Shown one piece after another: positions 6,787 through 13,010 of a stretch of DNA of 13,010 nt (positions within the stretch are counted from its first letter, which is position 1; each line of letters opens with the position of its first letter). A program made the translations under genes and the position numbers. The notes under the pieces are model-generated. The model did not search any database. It was not told the origin of the DNA and was given only the letters and a program-made list of their open reading frames with translations. The DNA is from CAYLYM01 sp964387645 (GTDB lineage: Bacteria > Calditrichota > Calditrichia > RBG-13-44-9): contig CAYLYM010000108.1 of assembly GCA_964387645.1 (NCBI GenBank), positions 1 through 13,010 on the forward strand. The letters are read 5' to 3'.

Positions 6787-8682
6787 TTAATTTTGATTGT
6801 ACAAAGAAGAAGGCACAGTATTGAGATTTAGGGCTTTCGCTTTGGCCATCTCATCTTTATCTCGATAAATAGCAATTCGGTCAATACCAAAGCCTACAGA
6901 TCTGCCACTGATATAAATATCGTTAATGCCTTTGTGTAGGTAAAAGCGCCGAATTCCCCAGTCTAACCAGGTAAATCCTGTACCATCTCGGTGAGAATCG
7001 CCCATCCGAGAGATTCGCGTACCCTTTTTGGGGTCTGGTCGAAAACCAACCAACGAAATCCAGGCGTCATTGTCTCCATCTACTTTTTTATGAAAGTTGC
7101 GGGCATTCACCTGATAAAATCCAGGATGTAATATGGCTACTCTTATGATTAACCATTCTTCCTGCGGACCTTGCATGACAAAAAGTTCATCATGATTGCC
7201 ACCCAGCCCTTCAATACTGCGGCTGCGGTTGGGGCCCTGCCACACTAAATAACCTTTTCCAGTGAATCCTTTTGGCTCAGTTCTAAATTGCCAATATTCG
7301 TGGTGATCAATCTCTTCGGCTTCCACCACCACAAAACCATCTTTTTCGACCCAGATTTGTTCCGGATAGAATTCGGTATCTTTTAGAAAGTCCTCAGGAA
7401 CATCGACCGTACCATCGTTCAAGGTTTCTGGTGGGCCGTCTCCCTGGGGTTTTGGTTTCTCTTTGAGAAAAAGAATTTTATCCACCCGCCAGTTGGGATA
7501 TTTCCGTTTAGGTGGTGGGTTGTCCGCATGTTCAGGTTCCGCCCCCTTCACCAGAAACAGATGATGCCAGCCAGGTTGACCGACAGTGATTGTTGCTCTT
7601 CCTGTCATTTTTATGTTGTTGGGTGTTCTGTAAGATATCTGGTTTGTCCAGGCCAGGTTATCTGGAAATTGGACAGTAAAAAATTTCTCGTCTCTTTTTA
7701 TCTCTTTTGCATCAAAAAAGACTTTTACCTCATCCGCCCCCGAATCTCCGGCGTTTTTGCCCAGAAACCATAACTGATAAGTCCCTGTATGGTAAAAATA
7801 AATCGCATAATGAAGATGATCGCTCCACTCACCATAGCGAATCAGCATAGCATTGCCGTACTGACCTTCGCTTTCTTTCCAGGGTGGTCTGCTTACAATC
7901 ATTCCCATATCGTCGTACAAATAGGGCTCGCAAACCAGGACCGGAATTTGCACTTCACGAAATTTGTTGCCCACTACTCCTGAAGAAACTGATTCTGATA
8001 TCACTATCAGATCATAGCCCTGGGCGTCTAAAGCTCGTGCTTTATCATCATCAATGATATTCACTATCATCCCTAAATTTCTTAGGTGATGGATAATTTG
8101 CTGGTCCATTTTTCCTGGCCTGGTGGAATTGGCCAGAAGGATCGCTTTTTTTTGTTCAGGTGCACCAGAGATCATCCATTCCACCAGATGTTCAAACAAT
8201 GCCCAACCTGCTGGAGTTACCTCAGAGGTTCTTAAAAAAAATCCAGCCCGGCGAGAAGGCGCAATCAATCCAGGCATGGAATCATATTGATCGTAGGTAA
8301 AAATCGCTGCCTTGTCAGGAGCACTTCGAACACTGGCAAGAATCTGAGCAAACTGGTTGGGAAATCCCCAATTGAGAGCGCCAGATTTTGAAGTGACTTT
8401 CACGTTTCCTATAAATCCCTCTACTGCAGGATGATTCGGTGTTTGTATGATAATAATGCTATCTTGAATCATCCCCATACCCTGATATTCGATATTGACT
8501 GCATTGCGACCCTCTACTTCTTCCCAGGGGCCTACATTGTTAGTGTAATGTTCAGCTTCAATCGATACAACGCCATTTTTTTCAATAAAAGTGTATTTTT
8601 TTGCAAAAACTCCGGGAAATAGCAGAAAGATCAATAGAATAATATTTAATATTATCTTTCCCAGAAATATGTGTGATGCCAT
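6787..8682 (-). CDS. Secreted protein with carbohydrate-binding-like domains and a permuted ThuA-like (glutamine amidotransferase-fold-like) domain
   Basis: Exported protein of 631 residues, no catalytic family recognised. Start chosen at ATG 8682: AGGAG sits 7 bases before it, and it begins directly with a signal peptide (cleavage likely after VFA, residue 27). The longer frame to a TTG at 8709 has no ribosome site. Domains: an EAE-type jelly-roll-like start (VVSIEAEHYT, 38-47), a roughly 190-residue insert (72-262), the apparent rest of that first module (262-408), a Pro/Gly linker, and a second EAE module (FVVVEAEEID, about 450 to 610). EAE starts of this kind occur in CBM6/35-like and GH115 C-terminal domains. 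The insert has the two halves of a known secreted domain in reversed order: HPAVEG...APSRRAGFFL...GWALFEHLVEW, then KKAILLANS...VISESVSSGVVGNKFR...YLYDDMGM. Probable role: binding glycans or cell-surface material; enzymatic activity is not evident. Confidence 0.75.
   Translation of the reverse strand: MASHIFLGKIILNIILLIFLLFPGVFAKKYTFIEKNGVVSIEAEHYTNNVGPWEEVEGRNAVNIEYQGMGMIQDSIIIIQTPNHPAVEGFIGNVKVTSKSGALNWGFPNQFAQILASVRSAPDKAAIFTYDQYDSMPGLIAPSRRAGFFLRTSEVTPAGWALFEHLVEWMISGAPEQKKAILLANSTRPGKMDQQIIHHLRNLGMIVNIIDDDKARALDAQGYDLIVISESVSSGVVGNKFREVQIPVLVCEPYLYDDMGMIVSRPPWKESEGQYGNAMLIRYGEWSDHLHYAIYFYHTGTYQLWFLGKNAGDSGADEVKVFFDAKEIKRDEKFFTVQFPDNLAWTNQISYRTPNNIKMTGRATITVGQPGWHHLFLVKGAEPEHADNPPPKRKYPNWRVDKILFLKEKPKPQGDGPPETLNDGTVDVPEDFLKDTEFYPEQIWVEKDGFVVVEAEEIDHHEYWQFRTEPKGFTGKGYLVWQGPNRSRSIEGLGGNHDELFVMQGPQEEWLIIRVAILHPGFYQVNARNFHKKVDGDNDAWISLVGFRPDPKKGTRISRMGDSHRDGTGFTWLDWGIRRFYLHKGINDIYISGRSVGFGIDRIAIYRDKDEMAKAKALNLNTVPSSLYNQN
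7897..8478. repeat. Near-identical short direct repeats bracketing the inserted domain
   Basis: On the coding (minus) strand ATGGGGATGATT (plus 8467-8478) and ATGGGAATGATT (plus 7897-7908) both encode MGMI; extending three bases outward gives 13 of 15 identical. They lie exactly 570 bp (190 codons) apart and mark both ends of the reversed-order domain in the secreted protein gene. Confidence 0.6.
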
Positions 8683-8709
8683 TTTCATTCTCCTACTCAT
8701 TAAAATCAA

Positions 8710-9067
8710 ATTTATTTAAGATGGTGCTTTACTTCATTTTCCAGGAGTTAAAGTTTTTTATCGTGCATATATTGCAATTTTTATAAAAAGGTTTTCTGCT
8801 ACTTTATTTCAGAAAAAATTATTTGTCCAATTTTTATGAAAACCTTTTAAAAAAAACAAAGTAATCACTAAATATTTTCAAATGTTCAATACAGATTTAA
8901 GCATAATTGAGGAAAAATTCAATAAATTTTTAGCACAGATATATAATTTGGGAATATTTTTTTAGATAAATAATCCAAAGTTCTTTGTATATTTCACACT
9001 TCAACTGAATGTTTTACGGTTACAAAATATTAAATGAAATAATAAATCTATGTTTTAATCGAAATGC
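8710..9067. other. AT-rich intergenic region, no gene
   Basis: About 360 bases between two minus-strand genes, with no open frame worth calling. It holds the promoter region of the secreted CBM-like gene and the 23-bp direct repeat listed separately. No clear terminator was seen for the small membrane protein gene that ends at 9068, and no strong promoter pair could be identified. Confidence 0.6.
8773..8848 (-). promoter_or_regulatory. Pair of 23-bp direct repeats upstream of the secreted CBM-like gene (candidate operators)
   Basis: On the minus strand two copies (plus 8826-8848 and 8773-8795) share A4-N2-T4-Y, then ATAAAAATTG, then S-A; 19 of 23 bases are identical and the copies are 53 bp apart, near five helical turns. 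Each begins with a near-palindrome AAAA-GG/CC-TTTT, and the two centres are complementary, so AAAAGGTTTTC (8786-8796) and GAAAACCTTTT (8838-8848) also form a perfect 11-bp inverted repeat. They lie about 90-165 bp before the start codon, as expected for binding sites of one regulator. Confidence 0.35.
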
Positions 9068-9403
9068 CTATCTGCGTCTTGATTGTAGTTTCTCTGAATA
9101 CCACCAATAGGTGAGAAAAAATACGACCACCGTTACCACCACCCCTCTTTTGAAGGGGAAAGTTGTATTCCCACTAAAATAAAAAAACAGCAAAACCAGG
9201 AAACTAATTACACTACAAATCATTATGACAACAGCTAATCCACGCAGAAATTTCAATTTTTTAGTGGGAGGCGGGGCTGATTGAACTTCGTATTGAGCTT
9301 TTTTCATCTGGTAAGTGAAATATCCTTTAACAAATTTCAAAAAGCGATCAATCAACCAGAATAACAGAATAAGTAAAATAATCCAGGTTAGAAAACGTGT
9401 CAT
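9068..9403 (-). CDS. Small membrane protein, unknown function, last gene of the sugar transporter operon
   Basis: A 111-residue protein with three predicted membrane helices: about residues 4-22, 54-77 and 86-103. A basic segment with PPPTKK lies between helices 1 and 2, and the C-terminus is SRRR. The charge pattern puts the long loop and C-terminus on the cytoplasmic side, if the positive-inside rule holds. No catalytic motif is visible and I do not recognise the family. It begins 52 bp after the binding-protein stop, across a purine-rich A/G tract on the coding strand with only a weak ribosome site (AAAGAG), and is probably co-transcribed with the ABC genes. Whether it is part of the transporter is unknown. 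Confidence 0.75.
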   Translation of the reverse strand: MTRFLTWIILLILLFWLIDRFLKFVKGYFTYQMKKAQYEVQSAPPPTKKLKFLRGLAVVIMICSVISFLVLLFFYFSGNTTFPFKRGVVVTVVVFFLTYWWYSEKLQSRRR

Positions 9404-9455
9404 ATTTGTCTAACTCTTTTCTTTTTTCTTTTTTCTATTTTATCATTTTTTATTA

Positions 9456-10403
9456 TTAATCTTTCTTATCTCGGGTAATCAACTCTATTTCGGTAGGAAT
9501 ATATTTGGGTATCTTTTTACCTTGAATAACCTTTAGAGCATATTCCATGGCTAATTTTCCCATCTTTTCTGGATGTTGTGCCACAGAGGCCTCCATATTA
9601 CCAGCCTGTATTTCTTTTCGGGCTTCATCGATGGCGTCAAATCCGATAATTTTTATTTGCCCGCTTTTTCCAGCAGCCGCAATAGCTTCCATGGCTCCCA
9701 GAGCCATCAGGTCATTACAGGCAAATATGGCTTGTAAATCTGGATGAGCTTGCAATAAATTTTGCATCACATTAAATCCCTGGTCCCGTTCCATATTGGC
9801 AGGCTGGGAAGCCACGATTTCGATTCCCGGATAGGTTTGCACAGCATCTTTAAAACCGTTCAATCGATTATCTGAGGTTTCATGTCCGGGCACGCCTTCT
9901 AAAATTGCGACTTTGGCTTTTCCATTGAAAATTTTTGCTACATATTCACCAGCAATCCGACCTCCCTGGTAATTATCGGATCCGATGAAAGTGGCTGTTC
10001 GAACATTTTCGGCTCGGGCGGCTTCTTCATCTAAACGGGTATCTATGATAAGAACAGGGATGTTGGCGCGATTGGCTTTCTTTACAGCAGGGATCAGTTC
10101 TTTGGATCCACTGGGAACTAGGCAGAGTACGTCGATTTTAGTCTGTATTAGATTTTCTACGATCTGCATCTGTTTTTCCACATCGATTTCGCGTTCGGCA
10201 GCCTGAACGACAAGGTCAATATTTAACCTTTTTGCCGCTTCTTCTGCTCCAGCTTTCATGTCAAGGAAAAAAGGACTGTTGAGAGTTTTAACAACCAGAG
10301 CAACCCGATATTTCCCACTTTGTTCTGAAAATTTTTGGTTTTTCTGACAATTGAAAAATAAAAACAGGATACCAATTAGAATTGTTGTAAAAAATCTTCT
10401 CAT
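9456..10403 (-). CDS. Sugar ABC transporter substrate-binding lipoprotein (ribose-type, periplasmic binding protein family 4)
   Basis: Captures a sugar outside the cytoplasmic membrane and delivers it to the permease encoded upstream. It has 315 residues from the ATG at 10403 (GGGG eight bases before); a GTG immediately in front (10406) is an alternative start. The leader ends LFFNC, so C19 is the likely lipidated residue; the lipobox is loose, with Asn before Cys. Compared with RbsB of E. coli, contact positions are kept: SPFF (43-46), D121 and R123 in IIDTR, R180 in SDNRLNGF, N230 in ACNDLMALG, D256 in IGFDA, and Q276 in VAQHPE. These support a monosaccharide ligand such as ribose, another pentose, a hexose or a polyol. 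Which one cannot be told. It is third in the operon after the ATPase and permease genes. Confidence 0.92.
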   Translation of the reverse strand: MRRFFTTILIGILFLFFNCQKNQKFSEQSGKYRVALVVKTLNSPFFLDMKAGAEEAAKRLNIDLVVQAAEREIDVEKQMQIVENLIQTKIDVLCLVPSGSKELIPAVKKANRANIPVLIIDTRLDEEAARAENVRTATFIGSDNYQGGRIAGEYVAKIFNGKAKVAILEGVPGHETSDNRLNGFKDAVQTYPGIEIVASQPANMERDQGFNVMQNLLQAHPDLQAIFACNDLMALGAMEAIAAAGKSGQIKIIGFDAIDEARKEIQAGNMEASVAQHPEKMGKLAMEYALKVIQGKKIPKYIPTEIELITRDKKD

Positions 10404-10417
10404 CACTTTAACCCCAT

Positions 10418-11362
10418 TTAGCTTTGTTTTTTTAAAATAGTATCTAAAAGAACAGCTACAATAATAACTGAGCCAATGATAATCTGTTGCAAGTATGAAG
10501 AAACACCTAAAAGATTCAGCCCATTACGAAGTACGCCCATAATCAGGGCACCAATGAGGGTGCCTGACAAAGTGCCTTCTCCGCCCAAGAGACTGGTGCC
10601 TCCGATGACCGTGGCAGCAATAGCGTCTAATTCATACATAATTCCGGCTATGGGTTGGGCGGAATTCAATCGAGCGGTGAGCAAAACTGCCGCAATTGCG
10701 CTGGTGAGACCAGAAAGAGCGTAAACAAAAGTCTTGTGAAATTTGACATTCACTCCTGAAAGGCGAGTAGCTTCTTCATTTCCGCCTATGGCATAAGTGT
10801 AGCGGCCAAATTTTGTTCGGGTCAAGATTACAGATGCCACAATATAGACAGTGACCATAATGATCAAAGGCATGGGAATGTTGAACAACTTTCCAGTAGC
10901 GAGCCAGCGAAACCCATTGTCGAACCCTGATATGGGACGTCCCTGTGTATATACCAGAGCGGCACCTCGCGCCACACTCATCATACCTAAAGTAGCAATA
11001 AAAGGAGGAAGATTTCCCAGGGTAATCAATAATCCGTTAATTGTTCCGCAAATTGTTCCCACCAAAAGTCCTGTCAAAATAGCCAGGGGAAAGGGTAAAT
11101 TTGCGTGAAGCAAACTTGCCATTATCACTCCGGCAAAAGCGAGAATGGAACCAACGGAAAGGTCAATGCCTGCTGTGATAATGACAAAAGTCATTCCAAC
11201 GGCAATAATAGCGTTTATTGAAGATTGCTCAACGACATTAAGAAGATTAGAAATGGTTAAAAAGAAGGGTGACAGGATTGATAGGATGAATCCAAGAATA
11301 ATTAGGCCAAATAAAGTTCCAAACTGTCTACTGTGCCGAAGTGTAAGAGTTTTCAATTTCAT
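10418..11362 (-). CDS. Sugar ABC transporter permease (RbsC family)
   Basis: Inner-membrane channel subunit of the sugar importer, 314 residues, the normal length for this family. Many hydrophobic stretches give about eight to ten membrane helices. Family marks are TFVIITAGIDLSVGS near 60-75, the cytoplasmic loop GGNEEATRLSGVNV near 195-208 that contacts the ATPase, and IAATVIGGTSLLGGEGT near 248-265. The ATG at 11362 overlaps the ATPase stop (ATGA, 11359-11362), implying translational coupling and fixing the start. The downstream binding-protein gene starts within 15 bases of its stop. Confidence 0.95.
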   Translation of the reverse strand: MKLKTLTLRHSRQFGTLFGLIILGFILSILSPFFLTISNLLNVVEQSSINAIIAVGMTFVIITAGIDLSVGSILAFAGVIMASLLHANLPFPLAILTGLLVGTICGTINGLLITLGNLPPFIATLGMMSVARGAALVYTQGRPISGFDNGFRWLATGKLFNIPMPLIIMVTVYIVASVILTRTKFGRYTYAIGGNEEATRLSGVNVKFHKTFVYALSGLTSAIAAVLLTARLNSAQPIAGIMYELDAIAATVIGGTSLLGGEGTLSGTLIGALIMGVLRNGLNLLGVSSYLQQIIIGSVIIVAVLLDTILKKQS

Positions 11363-12858
11363 GTAATCTCTCCCAGTGCTGTTGCCAGAATTTTTTCTTG
11401 TGTGGCCGATTCAGCCGAAAACTCACCGCAAATTTCTCCATTGCGCATCACCAGAATACGGTCACTCATTCCCAAAATTTCGGGCAATTCAGAGGAAATC
11501 ATAATGATTCCAGCGCCTTCTGCGGTCAATTGATTCATCAGTTTGTAAATCTCAATCTTAGAGGCGATATCGATACCCCGAGTAGGTTCATCGAAAATGA
11601 GAATTTTTGCTTGGCGAGCCAGCCATTTAGCCAGGACCACTTTTTGTTGATTGCCTCCACTAAGATGCAAAGTTCTCTGTTGAATATGAGGGGTTTTTAT
11701 CCTGAGTTCACGAACGTATTTTTCTGTCATCTGCCTTTCAGCCTGTTTTTGTATTAGACCCATTTTGACCAATTGATCCAGATTGGGCAAACTAATATTT
11801 TCTTTAATAGAAAGCGATAGAATTAATCCCGATTGTTTACGGTCTTCGCTTAAAAAACCAATACCAGCATTCACGGCTGCAGCAGGGGATTTGATACGAA
11901 CGGGTTTATCCATTATGCGGATTTCACCGCTGTCGATTCGATCGGCTCCAAATATTGCTCTGGCCAGTTCAGTTCGGCCTGCTCCCATCAATCCGGCGAT
12001 ACCCAATATTTCTCCAGCCCTTAATTCCAGATGGATGTTTCTCAATTGATTGCCTCTATTCAATCCCTTTACGAAGAGTAGCGTTTCACCAATTTCGCCA
12101 CGAACTCTGGGATAGTGGTCTTTTATCTCCCGGTTGGCCATTAAACGAATGAGTTGACTTTTACTAACTTTTGTAATGTCGTATGTTCCAATATATTTCC
12201 CATCTCTTAATACCGAAACCCGATCACCAATCTGGAAAAGTTCCTCCAGACGATGGGAAATGTAAATAATGCTAACACCTTTTTTCTTAATAATTCGAAT
12301 TGTTTGAAAAAGTGTTCCTATCTCATTTTCCGTTAAAGCTGAGGTGGGCTCATCCATAATCAAAATTCGAGCATCGAAAGCCAGAGCACGGGCAACTTCT
12401 ACCATTTGTTGTTGCGCCACACTCAAAACTTTAACCGGTAGGTCAGGGTCCAGCTCGAGCCCTAATGAATTGAGAACTTCTTTAGATTTTTTTTTCATTT
12501 CGTCACGATCGAGAAATCCTGGCCGACGAGTAAATTCCTGACCAAGAAAAATATTAGCTGCAACAGAAAGGTGAGGAACCAGGTTAAATTCTTGATAAAT
12601 AATTCGAATACCTAAATGTTGCGCTATTCTAGGATTTTTAATATACACCCGGTGTCCATCTAAATAAATTTCACCGTCATCTGGCTGGTAAGCGCCGCTA
12701 AGGATTTTCATTAATGTCGATTTTCCGGCACCGTTCTCGCCTAAAAGAATGTGGACTTCCCCTTTACGCAAATTTAAATCAACTTTATCAAGTGCTTGAA
12801 CACCTGGAAATGATTTTGAAATTTTTCTCATTTCTAGTATAAAATTAGGAGAAACCAA
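11359..12858 (-). CDS. Sugar ABC transporter ATP-binding protein with two nucleotide-binding domains (RbsA/MglA family)
   Basis: Cytoplasmic ATPase that powers sugar uptake; the two ABC cassettes are fused, as usual in this family. Numbered from TTG 12858 (499 residues). Cassette 1: Walker A GENGAGKST (40-48), signature LSVAQQQ (145-151), Walker B ILIMDEP with D169 and E170, and H202 in ISHR. Cassette 2: altered Walker A GLMGAGRTE (289-297), signature LSGGNQQ (399-405), Walker B ILIFDEP with D423 and E424, and Ser-Ser in place of the switch His. The degenerate second cassette is normal for RbsA-type proteins. The start is uncertain: TTG at 12867 has AAGGA only one base away, TTG at 12858 has it ten bases away, and ATG at 12831 would cut the first strand. 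First gene of the operon. Confidence 0.95.
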   Translation of the reverse strand: MVSPNFILEMRKISKSFPGVQALDKVDLNLRKGEVHILLGENGAGKSTLMKILSGAYQPDDGEIYLDGHRVYIKNPRIAQHLGIRIIYQEFNLVPHLSVAANIFLGQEFTRRPGFLDRDEMKKKSKEVLNSLGLELDPDLPVKVLSVAQQQMVEVARALAFDARILIMDEPTSALTENEIGTLFQTIRIIKKKGVSIIYISHRLEELFQIGDRVSVLRDGKYIGTYDITKVSKSQLIRLMANREIKDHYPRVRGEIGETLLFVKGLNRGNQLRNIHLELRAGEILGIAGLMGAGRTELARAIFGADRIDSGEIRIMDKPVRIKSPAAAVNAGIGFLSEDRKQSGLILSLSIKENISLPNLDQLVKMGLIQKQAERQMTEKYVRELRIKTPHIQQRTLHLSGGNQQKVVLAKWLARQAKILIFDEPTRGIDIASKIEIYKLMNQLTAEGAGIIMISSELPEILGMSDRILVMRNGEICGEFSAESATQEKILATALGEIT

Positions 12859-12871
12859 TTGATTCAATTCC

Positions 12872-12989
12872 TTAAAGTTTTATTTAAAACTAAAAAATTT
12901 AATTTAAAATTTTATGTTTTATACATGTTAAAGTCAACTGCTTTTCAAAACATTCGATATTCAAACGAGGTTTATTCATAAAACTTTAA
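12872..12989. promoter_or_regulatory. Perfect 12-bp inverted repeat flanking the ABC operon promoter
   Basis: TTAAAGTTTTAT (12872-12883) and its exact reverse complement ATAAAACTTTAA (12978-12989) lie on either side of the promoter, centres 106 bp apart (about ten helical turns). This is the arrangement of paired operators that can loop DNA around a promoter. Low base complexity leaves room for chance. Confidence 0.3.
12909..12937 (-). promoter_or_regulatory. Sigma-70-type promoter of the sugar ABC transporter operon
   Basis: On the minus strand TTGACT (plus 12932-12937) and TAAAAT (plus 12909-12914) are separated by exactly 17 bp; each hexamer matches the TTGACA/TATAAT consensus at five of six positions. 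Transcription would begin near 12902, leaving a leader of about 40 bases before the ATPase start codon. Confidence 0.6.
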
Positions 12990-13010
12990 AAACAGCATCA
13001 TGAATGTCAG

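Noticed and set aside
8683..8709. Upstream TTG and ATG starts (8709, 8700) for the secreted CBM-like protein
   Set aside because: No ribosome site precedes them, whereas AGGAG lies 7 bases before ATG 8682, which also begins a clean signal peptide.
9404..9455. A/G-rich tract between the binding-protein and small membrane protein genes as a repeat or terminator
   Set aside because: Simple low-complexity AG/T sequence with no stem; it does not support termination or an ordered repeat.
11359..12858. Degenerate second ATPase site as a sign of gene decay
   Set aside because: An altered Walker A (GAGRTE) and missing switch His in the second cassette are normal for RbsA/MglA-type proteins.
1..13010. 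CRISPR arrays, tRNA or rRNA genes, transposases, phage genes
   Set aside because: No regularly spaced repeats, no tRNA-like cloverleaf sequence, and no mobile-element protein was found on either strand.

Overview
The window reads as part of a bacterial chromosome with moderately AT-rich genes and very AT-rich spacers. The protein set (a large secreted M16 peptidase, a single-chain glycine dehydrogenase, a lipoprotein sugar binder, and a secreted protein with carbohydrate-binding-like domains) suggests a free-living heterotroph, possibly of the FCB superphylum (Calditrichota/KSB1/Bacteroidota side). That placement is inferred from gene style only; there is no rRNA or other marker here.

Layout. 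Positions 1-174 hold the tail of an upstream gene and a possible 39-codon small ORF, followed by an AT hairpin. 207-3140 (minus) is a 977-residue secreted zinc peptidase of family M16. It is divergent from gcvP (3673-6570, plus), the single-chain glycine cleavage P-protein. The 530-bp spacer between them is not plain: it holds repeated GAATAAT/ATTATTC arms, a GC-rich island with two similar mini-hairpins inside a longer stem, and palindromes close to gcvP. Everything after gcvP lies on the minus strand. 6787-8682 is a secreted protein with carbohydrate-binding-like domains and an oddly arranged central domain. Then comes a 360-bp AT-rich spacer with a 23-bp direct repeat. From 12858 down to 9068 runs a sugar ABC transporter operon of the RbsA-RbsC-RbsB type, ending in a small three-helix membrane protein.

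How the genes fit together. The transporter genes form one unit: a good sigma-70-type promoter lies at 12909-12937, ATPase and permease overlap by 4 bp (ATGA), and the binding-protein gene starts about 14 bp after the permease stop. The binding protein keeps the sugar-contact positions of ribose-type binders, so the substrate is probably a monosaccharide (pentose, hexose or polyol). The secreted CBM-like protein beyond the operon may act on or bind related glycans, but no shared control can be shown. No glycoside hydrolase, sugar kinase, gcvT or gcvH is present.

The most interesting item is in the 6787-8682 gene. A roughly 190-residue domain, usually met in secreted proteins in the order N-half then C-half, appears here as C-half then N-half. 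It sits between two near-identical copies of a 15-bp sequence encoding MGMI, apparently inside a carbohydrate-binding-like domain. This looks like insertion of a circularly permuted domain through short homology.
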